From positions 737,544 to 801,543 of the forward strand of contig NC_045151.1 of assembly GCF_008831285.2 (NCBI RefSeq): a stretch of DNA of 64,000 nt. The letters run 5' to 3'. Shown here piece by piece: positions 22,616-35,400 of the stretch. The translations under genes were made by a program, and so were the position numbers. The notes under the pieces were generated by a model. The model made no database searches. It worked only from the letters and a program-made list of their open reading frames with translations, and had not been told where the DNA came from. Position 1 is the stretch's first letter; the number at the start of each line of letters is the position of its first letter. This DNA is from Nymphaea colorata (Eukaryota > Streptophyta > Magnoliopsida > Nymphaeales > Nymphaeaceae).

Positions 22616-23458
22616 CTATGGCTTCTCGCTCTTCAATTTGCTCTCTTGAGATTCCAACAATAGACGAGCATATTTGGTCTGCATTTCATGAAGTTCTATC
22701 TCAAGCTGCCGAACCTACATGGAGTAAGAAAAGGAAGCAGCTGAGTAAAACAAGAAAAGAAAGAAAAAAATGTTAATGGTAACAAAGTATATTAACTACT
22801 TAAGCATAGAGAGTTACTTTAAGTTCGAGCTCTTCCTCCACTTTCTCATATTCCCTACACCTGATCAAGATGGAGAAACATCAGAATCTTATGATCTGGA
22901 TGCAATGACATGAATAATCTCCAAATAAAATGTTCTCTTACTGTCGCTGCAGCTTTTCATTTTCTTCTAATAGTTCCCTACTTTCCTGCAGTCTCCTAGA
23001 ATCATCAGCTTTGTCGCTTGTCTAGATTAAAAAAAAAATCCAACCAGGAATAAGAGTTGTGAAGATCTAGACAGAACGTTTTATTCTTTCAAATGGTAAT
23101 ATATAATCGACGAGAAAAGTTTGGAAAGATGCATCCAAGGCCCACTTCAAAATAAGGTGGTATTGCATTTTGTCCCGTGATGGCTGGACGCTTAAAAGTT
23201 TCTGTGTCACCTAAATTGCTTGGTGGTTTCCTCTTCATAGAAGAAGGTTGAAGCCCTGTATGTGCAAAAGCATGTATTGTTAATTAATCTTCTGTCCTAA
23301 AAGTATCACTTTCAGTATGGAAATGCATACCAATAGCTGCCATGCCAGTGGTACCACTAACTAATTCCATTCGAACAGGTTTGTGGTTGCTATCAGATCC
23401 TTGAGACTTTATCTTCAGAACTGGAGGCTTGTACCCAATCAAAGCACAGTGCAAGTTC
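22616..23458 (-). CDS. MORC6: MORC6 exons 15-19: C-terminal linker and coiled coil
   Basis: 128, 110, 80, 43 and 99 nt. Exon 15 resumes the split Trp and reads N-L-H-C-A-L-I-G-Y. Exons 17-19 give a Glu/Leu/Arg/Lys-rich coiled coil ([22 protein letters not shown]) and end at TAG (22616-22618). A second frame in exon 19 stays open past the stop but has no MORC support. Confidence 0.75.
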
Positions 23459-26400
23459 CTGCAAGTAAATAATGTGCAACTAAGACCTCCCAACAGCGGC
23501 TGCTAAACTTAAAAATTAAAAGATAAATGATGGTTCAGGAAGTATTGAAGCATGAAAAATAGAATGAACAAACTGAAAAAAGGCGCAGAACAAGGTTAAA
23601 TATTTGATTTTATGTTCTCCAATTATGCATCATTCCCATCAACCACACACCCTCCCGCTCATCCCTTCATGTAGAGAGACTCATGCACAGAAATTCAACA
23701 GAAAAAAAAAAAAAAACCTAGTAAGACTTGACAATTCAAAGGGCCGACAGAGATACCCAAGGATCTCATATCAATGGATCTAAGGATCTAAGGTCTGACA
23801 CACCCCTCCTACCACAAGCCGCACCCCTCTTCTCAAAAAAGAAAAAGACAAAAACAAAGAAAAGAACAAGAACAAGAAAAACAAAATGGATCCTGTTAAA
23901 GCATGTAAAGATGGGTCTTGGAACCAGGTCTGTTTCCAGACCCGATCCAACTTGTAGCCCTTGTTGGCCTTACTCAAAGACTTGTAACCCTAATTTCTGA
24001 AGTGAATGAAGTTTTAAGAGAGTGAGAGTCTGGCGGCTAGTGGGCACCAGACCTCCTCACCCGTGGTTTTTTCTCCCTCTCGTTGAGGGTTTTTCCATGT
24101 TATATCTGTGTTCTTCTCGCTTTTACTGTTTCTACATGGTATCAGAGACATGACTAGTTTGTGAAAATTTTTGTCGGCTGTGAAGTTCCAGCCCTGACCT
24201 TTCCATCGCTCGCTGCTCTTATTCCGCCGCTGCTGCTTCCATTGTTGTTGTCGATTCCGGCTGCTCTTGCTGCTGGCTTATGGCTGTCGCCTAGCTCACC
24301 CCCGTCGTGCTCCATCGCCAGTGCAGCCCACCTCTGCCGTCGCCCTAAGTCCCCATCGCTCAGCATCTATCAGTGCCTAGCGTCGTCCATCACTCAGCGC
24401 TCACCGTCGCCCACCATTTTGTGCTCCATTGCTATTGCCCGAGGCCTCCATTGCTGTTTGCCGTCGTCTGGTGTGTGCCGGTTGTCGCTGTTCTCTTTCT
24501 GCCCGTGAAGCCCATGGAGAACTGTCGCACTGATCTGTCAACTCCCAGTGTCACCACCCAGCATCATCCCGTCTGCTGTTCTCGGTTGCCGTTTGTTGTT
24601 CCTTCTTTGTGCCTGTTTCTTGATTAGGCCTTTTTTGCTTTGGTGAACCCGACGTGGTGGCCGATTCTCATATGGGGGAGTGGATTATTGACAGTGGTGC
24701 TACCCGCCACATGACTGGCGACCCTAAGGTCTTTCAAGGGTATAAGCTTTCATCAGGAAAGGAACGGGTGTCTCTTGCCGATGGTTCCTCTATTTCTGTG
24801 GCTAGAAAAAAGAGTCTCTCACTTTTGAACAAGTTCTTAGTCCACAATGCTCTACATGTTCCCCATCTTCCCTTGAACCTCTTGTCGGTTAGCAAGATTA
24901 CAAAATAGTTGAATTGTGAACTTTTTTTTTTTTGTTGATCGTTGTATTCTACAGGACTTGTGACAGGGAAGATGATTGGGATTGGTTTATTTTCTGAAGG
25001 GCTATATCGTTTACCTATGCGTGCTGCTACTGCCCTAATGATAGCCGCCAACAAAACAACGAAAAGTAAAGAGGACTCCCTTCAATCGATTCTGTGTTGG
25101 CATGAACGCTTTGGACACCTTCCTTTTGGAATTCTAAGACAGTTATTTCTTGATCTGTGTTCCAGGTTAGATATGACTATAGTGTCTTGTGATGTCTGTC
25201 ACCTGGCCAAACATGTTAGGGCTTCATAATCTGTGTCTACCCATCGTTCTAACGAGGTGTTTGCCACGATTCACTCTGATGTGTGGGGGCCTTCGGGAAT
25301 TTCTTCTTGTCATGGTTTTCAGTATTTGATCACCTTTATAAATGATTATTCTCGTAACACCATTGTTTATTTGTTGAAAGATCGTAGTGAAGTTCCTACT
25401 GTCATAGAGACTTTCATTGCTTATGTGGAAACTCAATATGGAGCATTTGTTAAGACCTTTCGATCTCACAATGCTCGTGAGTATACGTGTCAGTCTGTTG
25501 ATAGCTTCTTTCGAAAAAAGGGAATTGTTCATGAAACTTTTTGTAGTTATACTCCTCCTCAAAATGGAGTTGCTAAACGAAAGAATCGCCAGAATATGAC
25601 TCAGACACTTCTTTTTCAACGTCATGTTCCAAAAAAATATTGGGGGCATGCTGTGTTGACCAGTGTGTATCTAATTAACCATATGCCTAGTCGTGTGTTG
25701 AATGGGCAGACGCCTCACTCTATGTTACCGGGAAGTCATGAACCTTTCTCTCTTCCACCTAGAGTTTTTGAATATGTTTGTTTTATTCACAATCACAGTT
25801 CTAATATTAAAAAACTTGATCCTAGGTTGGTTAAGGGCGTTTTTCTAGGTTATTCCCCCACTCAAAAAGGATATAAGTGTCGAGACCCTTCCATAGGCAG
25901 TGTTGTACATATCGTACGATACGACCTCGTATCGTACGATATGTACCGTATCGTTTTAAAAAAACGGTACGATACACCCCCCGTATCGTAAATAGGGGGT
26001 GTATCGTTCCTGTATCGCCCGTATCGTACGATACGGGGCGATATACCCCGTATCGTACGATACGGGCTGATTTCGCAAAAGGAGGCCCGAGACCTACTTA
26101 TTCGGCTTCATTTTGAAAAAAAAGCCTTCGTTCTTCATTTCTCAAGCTCGGATACTGCCGTCAGGGAGGGCGATCGTCCATTTTCACCATCGAAAAGTTG
26201 ATGTTCACCGTGACATCGAAGATTAAGGGGTCGATTTGTGCGTAGATGGTTGATTTTCGTTGGGAGGAAAGAGGTTTTCTTCATTTCTTCTTCGTAAGGT
26301 ATGAAATCTCATGTTCTTACCATGTATTCACAATTTTTTACCGTACAATCGTAGATTGAAAGATTTTGTGTGTTTTTCATTAAGTTTACCATAGGATTTC

Positions 26401-29400
26401 GTTTTTTTTTTTTGAAGATATGGATCTCACATGGAAATGGTGCGAAAGGGTGAAGGAGAATAACCGCTTGAAACTCAAATGTAGCTTTTGTGGGAATACA
26501 TTTTCAAGAGAGATTAGTAGAATGAAACACCATTTGGCAGGGACCTCCAAAAATGCATCTCCTTGTGTTGAAGGACCAAACAAACCTTTGCCTCCATATG
26601 TGCGTCAGCAATGTTTAGATATGTTTCATGCTTTACATCAAAAGAGGATACAGAAAGAAATTGAAGAGGCAGATTTAGGCTATAATGAGTCTTTGGAAGA
26701 TGAAGAAGAAGAGAAAGAAGCTTATGAATGTGATGATGAAGATGATAGCATTCTAAGAACAGATTTGGAGACCTCAAGAGGTAGAGATCGTAGAGGAAAA
26801 AGGATTATGTATGAAGGAAGTCGATCTGGCATAACGGGAAGGAAGAGAAGAGGCACAGTAGATAGGCCCAGGCGTGGTATGCGACTACCTAGTGGTAGAG
26901 TTCCTACTGGCAGGTCTAGTGTTGGTTCTATTAAGAGCTTTTTCCCTTCATATACTAGCCCAGGTGGTCAGCCGCAGATTCGTGCTGCTATGACATCTAA
27001 AGATATGCTATATCAAGCACAAAAGATGGTAGGGAAATGGTTTTATGATGCATGTATTCCATTTAATGCAGTTAATTCTTTTCAATTCCAAGCCATGACA
27101 GATGCAATTGCTTCTATAGGCCCCAGATTCAAAATGCCATCATATCATCAGTTGAGGAGTAAAATTCTTCAAGATACAGTGAAAGAAGTGTCTGAACATT
27201 GCGATGAATTGAAATTATCTTGGAAGGAAACATGTTGCTCCATTATGTCATATGGATGGACTGATACAAGGTCAAGAACACTTGTAAATTTTCTTGTTTA
27301 TTGCCCTAAAGGTACAATGTTCTTGAAATCACTTGACTTGTCTGATATTCCTAAGACTGCTGAGATTTTGTTCAATGTTTTTGATAATGTCGTACAAGAA
27401 GTTGGACCTGCAAACATTGTACAGTTTATTACGGATAATGCTGCAAATTATAGAGCTGCAGGAGATTTGTTATTTCAAAAGTATAGAACATTCTTTTGGA
27501 GTCAATGTGCCACTCATTGTGTTAATCTTATGCTTCAAGATCTTAATGAGATGCATGATATGAAATCAGCCATTGACCAATGTCAAGAGGTAACAAAATT
27601 TATCTATAATCATGCATATATATTGAGTTTGATGAGAAAGTTTACAAAAGGAGTTGAATTGATACGACCAGCACAAACTAGATTTGCCACAAATGTATTG
27701 ACTGTGCAGAGTGTGGTGAAACAAAGAACTCCTTTGAGGCAGATGTTCGCTAGTGAAGAATGGGCTGCATATCCACATGCTCATAAAAGAAATGCTTCTT
27801 TAGTTGTGGATATCATATTTAATAACAAATTTTGGGAATCATGTGTGAAGCTATTGAAAGTTTGTGTTCCATTAGTGAAAGTCCTCAAGTTAGCGGACAA
27901 CGAGGATAGGCCTTCCATAGGGTACTTATATGAGGCCATGGATAAAGCAAAAGAGGCAATTCAAGACAACTTAAAAGGAAAGAAAAAGTTATATATGCCC
28001 ATATGGAAGATGATAGATAAAAGGTGGACTGGACAGCTTCATCAACCTCTTCATGCAACAGTTTACTATCTAAATCCTGCAATTAGATTTTCTCCTACAT
28101 TTAAGGACAGAGAAATCTTAAGTGATTTGTTGGATTGTATTAACGTGTTAGTGGCAGATTCTAGAGAATAAGATGTCGTCAGCAAAGAGTTAGATCTATA
28201 TGATACTTGTTATCGGGGCATGGGACAACCTGTCGCCGTTCGAGCCAGGACAACCATGCGTCCAGGTAAATACATAGAAATGTTTAATTTACTTTGCATT
28301 TTTTACATTTGATTCTTTTAGAACTTTCACATTGATTTGTTATAACGTTATATTTTTGTTTAGATTTGTGGTGGAATAGGTATGGGTTTGATTGTCCAAA
28401 CCTAGCACGTTTTGCAATCAAAGTCCTCAGCCAAACATGCAGTGCTAGTGGATGCGAAAGGAACTGGAGTGTGTTCCAACATATCCATAGCAAAAAAATG
28501 AATTGGCTCGAACGTAAAAGGTTGAATGACCTTGTCTTTGTTCGATATAATATGAGGTTGAAACAAAGGTAATATAGCTTAATGTTTACATTTTTTGTAC
28601 AATATATTTATATGAAATTATATATTAACAAGTTTTCTCTTATGTAACGTAGAGAATTACAAAAAACATCCGCAAGGAAGCACACATCTCAGTTCCATCC
28701 TATCAGCTTGGAAAACTTTGACGATCTGGAGCCATGGATTGAGGAAGAACCGACTACAATATTTGATGATGAAGATCTTGAATGCTTCAACCTTGAAGCT
28801 GAAGCAACAGAAGGCTTTGTTGATGAAGGAGAGTCTGCTAGTGCTACTGCTGGTGCTGAATATGTTGGTGAGGATCTTCCAATTCTTGACGATGAAGATG
28901 AAGAAGAAGATGTAGATGATGAAGATTATGAATGATGAATCATTATATGTACCAAACCACTTAAGAGTTATGAATCTATGGTTGTTGAACACTTGAATGT
29001 TTTATCACTTTATGACTTATGCTTTGTTGATTGAAATTGAATGATATTGTTATGAATTTTGATGTCTATGAAGTATGAAGTATGAATGATGAACCGTGAA
29101 CGCGTAAGTTTATAGCATTTAGCAATAATAAGTCTATCATTATCTAAAACATGTTTTCTATGAAGAATTTATTATTTTTATTATTTATTATTTTTTTTAT
29201 GAATTTTCCGATTTTTTTTAAGTTTTTCTGATTTATTATTATTATTTTAAAAAAATTTACGATACGGCGTATCTTAAAGCCCGACCGATATGCCTTACGA
29301 TACACGTTTTACAACATTGTCCACAGGTCGTGCCTATGTTACCAAAGATGTCACCTTCCTGGAACATGCTTCATATTTTGGTGAGAATTCTCTTCAGGGG

Positions 29401-32400
29401 GAGAAGTCTACAATGAGAGAAGAATATTCTCCCAATCAAGAGATTCAGTTTACTAATACAAGAAGGAAGAGATTGAGGTTACTAACCCTCTAGAACACAA
29501 TGAGGATGATCGATGTTCAACTGTGGATAAGGAGGGACATGACCGTTTGTTTGGGCATGTTTACTCTAGGCGAAAGTCGCCTGTGGCAAGACCCATTGAT
29601 GAAGCTGACGAAGCGATGCCCTCCGGTGACAAAAATCTTACTCCAAATCCTAATGCTACTCCTTCCTGGATGACCCAAGTCGTGCCCAAGAGATGTCAGT
29701 TGAAGGTACTCAGGCAGAGGCTAAAAGTGAAGATTTACCCATTGCTCTTAGAAAGGGTGTTAGGTCATGTACTCAACACCCTATTGATAATTTCATATCT
29801 TATTCTAGACTGAGCAAGGATTACAAGTGTTTTGTATCTTCTCTTTCTTTGGCTGTGATTCCCAGGACAGTTGCTGAAGCTCAAGGTGGTTCCAAGTGGG
29901 TTGATGCGATGCAAGAAGAAATGGAAGCCCTGAGAAGAAACATGACACGAAAAGTTGTAAAGATCCCTGAAGCAGCTCACTTGGTTGGATCCAAGTGGGT
30001 CTACACCATCAAATACAAACCAGATGGAAGTGTTGAAAGATACAAAGCTCGTCTTGTGGCCAAGGGGTTTAGTCAGAAATATGGGATTGATTACTTGGAG
30101 ACTTTTGCTCCTGTTGCGAAAATCAAGACAGTTAGAGTTGTTATTTCTCTAGCTGTGATGAAGGAGTGGAGGATGTACCAATTGGATGTTAAGAATGCAT
30201 TTCTCAATGGCGATCTCGAAAAGGAGGTGTGAAAAATGTTGTAAACTAAAAAAGGCTTTATATGACCTCAAGCAATCGCCCATAGCATGGTTCGAACGAC
30301 TCAAATGAGTAATGCAACATTATAGCGACAATCAAGGGAATGGAGACCACACTCTGTTTGTGAAGGGGACAGAAGGGAAAGTCACTCTGTTATTTGTTTA
30401 TGTGGATGACATGATTGTTACAGATGATGATGAGGATGAAATCACAAAGCTAAAAGTGTTACTGGCTGCCGAATTTGATCTCAAGGATTTTGGTAAACTG
30501 AGGCACTTTCTTGGTACTGAGATTGCTAGGTCCAGTACCGGCCTTGTGTTAAATCAACGAAAATACACACTAGATCTATTGGAGGAGACCGGTAAGCTGG
30601 GGTGTAGACCAGCTTCTATTTTTCTTGATGTTGGGCACAAGTTGAGCCTTAGAGATGGGGAGTTGCTCTGTAAAGAAGCCAAAGGAAGATATCAACGTCT
30701 TGTTGGGAAGTTGATTTATCTTACCCTCACTCGACCATATATCACTTTTGCTGTGAATGTACTGAGTCAATTTATGCATGCCCCGACTGATGCACACTTG
30801 AAGGCTGTGGACAGAATATTGTGCTATTTGAAGAGGAATCCTGGCAAGGAGCACTTATATGTGAAACAAGAGTCTGTTGAGATCGAAAGGTATTCCGATG
30901 CTGACTGGGCAGGTTGTGCCGATACTACAAGGTCTACCTCAGCATACTGTGTCTACTTGGGAGGAAACTTTGTTATCTGGAGAAGCAAGAGGCAAGATGT
31001 GTGTTCTCGATCTAGTGCAGAGGCTGAGTATAGAGTTATTGCTATGGGAGTGTCAAAGTTACTCTGGCTGAAAATATTGCTAGCTGATATCGGGATAGAG
31101 ATTGGAGCACTTATGAAGATGTACTGTGACAACAAGTCTGCAATCAACCTAGTTAATAACCATGTACTACATGACAGAACAAAGCATGTTGAGATTGATC
31201 ACCACTTTATCCGTGAGAGGATTGATGCTAAAGAGTTAATCTTACCTTACATGAAGTCTGAGCTAAAGAGTTAATCTTACCTTACATGAAGTCTAAGACC
31301 AAACCGCCGATGTTCGGACTAAAGCTCTATCTTCAACTTCTTTTGAGAGAAATGTATCCAAGTTTAACATGTTTGACATGTATGCCCAACTTGAGGGGGA
31401 GTGTTGAAGCATGTAAAGATGGGTCTTGGGACCGGGTCTGGGTCCAGACCCGATCCAGCTTGTAGCCCTTGTTGGGCTTTACTTAAAGACTTGTAACCCT
31501 AATTTTTGAAGTGAATGAAGTTTTAAGAGAGAGAAAGTCTAGCGGTTAATGGGCACCAGACCTCCTCACCCGTGGTTTTTTCTCCCTCTCGTTGAGGGTT
31601 TTTCCACGTTACATCCGTGTTCTTGTCGCTTTCACTGTTTCAACAGATCCCAAATAAGAGGTTTCTGGAGGAAAACTTGGATTCAAGTCATGTTTTTTCT
31701 TGCTCTGGCGATCCACTGTTTGTTTAAACTTTAAACAGTGGGTCCCACAAAACAAGCAAAGTCTCGTACCTCAATTATGGCGCATCATGATTTCTTTTGT
31801 AGACTATCATCATTTGATTATTCTACATCCTGCACAGCACACTGAGCATACTAGCTCATGCATCTTATTTGCAATGTTGGTGCAGCTTGTTGGTTCATCG
31901 TGCCATTGAGAGATAGAAAAAATATTTCAATGACCACTAGGCAAGCTGTTGGGCAGTTTTGAACTTAGGAATAGAAAATCTCAAATTTTTTTAGAAGTCC
32001 AACTTACTTAGGTTGAACTATAGTGGCTTGTGAAAAGCTTGAACAAAGTGACTGAGATAAAACTTCTATTTCGCAGTTTCTTGTGGCAGTTGAACAGGAA
32101 ATAGTATAAAAAATTAAAATGTTAGAAACTACAAAATACGTTGTAATCTGCAGGTAGAAAAGGAAAAGAAGGGTAAAAAAAAGAGAAAAAAGAAAGAAAA
32201 ATAAAGGAAATGCCAAAAAATGTCAAGGTGGCAGTTAAAACATCTAAAGATCTTGAGAGAGGCCTCAAGGGGCATAGCGTAGCTGGTTGAGCTAGGGGCC
32301 TGTACTAAGGCAGGTCTCTAGTTCGATTCTCGTGGGCGTTATGTTCCCGTGTCTTAAGGTGGTAGGGCGCGGCATTTAAGCTGAAGGGTGCACTGTTGCT

Positions 32401-35400
32401 ATCGCTGACACCGACACAGCTCAGGACCCCGGAGGCAGGGGGAATGGGGGGGCCTTCGGGCCTTTTTCGGGCGGTGGGATTAATACCCCTTGCTCACCCG
32501 AAAGATCTTGAGAGAGACCTTCAGAAAAAAGAACAACTTTGAGGTACCTAACCTCTTCAACAAACCACAAACATGTATTAAATATTCTTTAGGTAACAGC
32601 CCCTTTGGTTCTGCTGGTTTAGTTCAATGTAGAGGACAACAAACAATACCAAGCATATCCAGATAGCAAGAAAAAAGATTGCACAGATGACCTTTTTTTA
32701 ACGCATTGGACATAATTTCCCATTTAATTTTCTCACTATAAGGAATTCAAGAATTTTCATGTTGCTATTTTGAACCATGTGCCAAAATATTTTCCTCCAA
32801 GTAATAAAACAACAAGGATAAAATTATAGGAAGATGCAAAGAAAAAAAATGAAGTATATGTTGATGAAATAAAAGCTGAGTGATCTAAAAGTGGATCATA
32901 ATCTAATATTTAGAAAGTTGATAAATTGGTTGATAAAATTTTCAAGAGGCACTTTGTTTTGGAAAGCAAAACATGCAAAAAGGGACATGAGAATGCAAAT
33001 TAAATAGTTGAGCTTCTATTTTCTGCAATAGGAGAAATTGAGCCATAAATATTGTCCAAATTGTTACAGACAGTCAAAGCAAACTATAGAAGATCAAAAA
33101 CTATTCTTGAAGACCATTATCAAAATATTTGTACTACATTACATGCAGCTTGATTTGATGTTTAAAGTCATTGATATTTTGGAGAAAAAAATTTAATAGG
33201 CAAAGCAACATGGATTGTGCTAATGAGTCACAAGCTTTAGATATCACGATAGAGCAAAGGAAAACAGATGTGACAAGATTTACTTCTCATTTCATGTGCT
33301 TGGATTTCATTTCGAAACAAGAAGAGGGTCAAGTTTATGCTTGCTTCAAATGAATGGACACTTGCAGAAGGTGCTGCAAAAGATGTTGCTAACAAGATGA
33401 CAAGTTTTGATCAAAATTACTATTTCTGGAGAACAGGAAGAAAGATAATTATGTTCACCAAATCATCTGTAAGGGTATTAACATTTGGAGATGGAAAAGG
33501 TGTTGCTTGGGACACTTAGCCCCAAGAAGCTATATGAGCTGCTAGTAAAGATAATACACACACACATGCACACACAAGCATGCACACACGCACACATTGT
33601 TTTGTAATTGGGTTAGGCATCGATCTTATTTACTCTACACATCCAAGTACATGTACTTCATCTTCTTTTTGTAATTTAATTATAGATATTACTTGCAAGA
33701 TGTAAAATATAATAATCTTATTTTTTTGTTTTCTTTAAATAAGGATTTGATGGAGATATTTGGTCCTCCTCTTCCTGAATTTCAAAAGGTGGCGATCAAA
33801 CTTTTAAAGCAACCACGAAATGCATCAGCTTGTGAAAGAAATTGGAGTGCTTTGGAAGCTGCTAACAGCAAGAATTAAAAAAAAAAAATCTTCTTCCAAC
33901 AAGATTAGCAGATTTGGTGTTCTTTAGGAAGAATATGCATGCAAAAAAAATGGCTTAAGAAATAGAAAATAAGAACGCAAATCTGATTTACATAGACCAT
34001 CTGTGTCATCCACTGAAGAAGATTTTGATACTAGGGTAGTGGAAAATCTACCTTCTATCAGATGATTAAGAAACCAATGATCAAGCCAAAGGAGGATAAG
34101 GATGGCGTATGCATGAAATAAATGAAGAATCTTGTGTGAAATAAATGAAGAATCTTATTTTCTACTTCTCCGGATGAAGGTTGATCCTTTTAACGTTTCC
34201 CTTTCTTTTAAGGAAGAAGTGATGACTTCAAGAATTTACTGTGTGTAAAGCTTAAAGCTTTAAAGCCCTGAAAGCTTGAATTCTTATAGCTTGAAAAATT
34301 GAAACTTTGAATTTTTTCTTGTTGATTGATATATTTTTTTATGCACTTGTTTGTTTATTACTAGGCATGTCAAGAGTTGTACGGACAGCTTAGATTAGTT
34401 CTGATTATTGTATCTATCACACATGTTACCTTTTTAATTATTTACTTGTTTGTTAGTTGTTATTTGTTACACAACTAGCATGTTGCTTAATTATCAACTT
34501 CTAACTCATTTGGCCTTTTATCTTTACATCTTTCGTGTGTTCTTTTTAGCTTTTCACTTAATTTGATGTTACCTATGTTTTGGTATATTTTCCTTTTTCG
34601 GGAAATGCCCAAGATCTTCCTGAGGAAACAGCCTGAACAAAAAATACCCAAGAAAGACCTTGACAATAAAAACCCAAGAACCATTTTTGCAACTGTTATA
34701 TATATATATATAGAGGGAGAGAATGAGAGAAAGAAAAAATAAACATTTTATCTACTCCACATAAGTATCATATGACATAATTCAAAAATTCAAACTAGGT
34801 ACCTTAAAGAGTAATCAAGTAGCAAGAAACTCTACAGGGATTCATATTTGCAGCGTTCCTTTTTTCCAGTATCATGCATTAAATGTTAGTGTAGAATATA
34901 ATATTAAGAATTACCAATATTCAACTGCCATCGTCTTCAAACGAGCTTCAAGCTTCTGGAAGACAGCAGTCTTTTCAAAATCTTGTTTATCGTGAGCAGG
35001 CTCTATAAAGTTAGCTTCCAGCACCCCTGAAAGGGTAACAGCATAAGCAGAAGAAACACATTTGCAATTTCAGTTATCTTAAGGGTATCTACGGTGGATG
35101 GAGGATAAAGAATCAAGAGTGAATCAGATCCACTACCCAAAGGTTAACTCCTTACCAACTACACCCCTTCCCCTGCTGCTCGGATCAAGCCAAACCCTCC
35201 AAAAGGGCTGCAAGTAACCAGAAAGATTGTCAGATACCAACTACCTTAGTAAATAAACATATTTGAACCATATAAAAGTATTATCTGAATATAAAAACAT
35301 AACGATTGATCTATGATGAAACTGTTATTATGTGCCTGCTGGTCAACTAGGTATATGGCATTCAAATTTCAAACTATAGTGACTGCCAAAATTCATCAAT

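Larger units (their letters stand above)
25898..29319 (+). mobile_element. hAT-1: near-complete hAT transposon nested in Copia-B
   Basis: Short imperfect terminal inverted repeats: CAGTGTTGTA at the left and, complemented, CAATGTTGTA at the right. The 8-bp target duplication is TCCAYAGG. The element is 3,422 bp with a BED/hAT transposase on the plus strand. Subterminal zones are packed with palindromes on the core ATCGTACGAT, denser at the left end (25908-26070) than at the right (29258-29305). Confidence 0.92.
24654..31274 (+). pseudogene. Broken Copia-B polyprotein
   Basis: Protease (I-I-D-S-G-A-T-R-H) is at 24690-24710. Integrase zinc finger and core run from 25090 to 25889 and resume at 29328 after hAT-1. 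RT/RNase H lies at 29870-30232 and 30312-31274, with an intact Y-V-D-D near 30400 and S-D-A-D-W-A-G near 30895. Gag is absent: the 500 bases after the PBS are GC-rich with no gag motif. The second catalytic Asp of integrase is His (R-S-H-N, about 25466) and the catalytic Glu is Lys (G-V-A-K-R-K, about 25576). Stops or frameshifts occur near 24906, 25227 and 30230. The element is dead. Confidence 0.88.
23894..31645 (+). mobile_element. Copia-B: old Ty1/copia element in the MORC6 intron
   Basis: LTRs at 23894-24136 and 31402-31645 with TG..CA ends, flanked by GATCC on both sides (23889-23893 and 31646-31650). The LTRs differ at roughly 20-25 positions by eye, so the insertion is much older than Copia-A or Copia-C. 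The interior lacks gag, is broken by stops and frameshifts, and is interrupted by hAT-1 at 25898-29319. It lies antisense to MORC6, between exons 14 and 15. Confidence 0.93.

Noticed and set aside
22591-22776. Plus-strand 61-codon frame
   Set aside because: It is the reverse of MORC6 exon 19.
24161-24627. Pro/Ser/Leu-rich open frames of 84 and 115 codons after the Copia-B primer site
   Set aside because: They overlap in different frames and match no gag motif; best read as GC-rich leader sequence.
32272-32345. Possible tRNA gene
   Set aside because: It has A-box and B-box matches but no complete cloverleaf, and it is the head of a 233-bp unit with target duplications, so it is a SINE.
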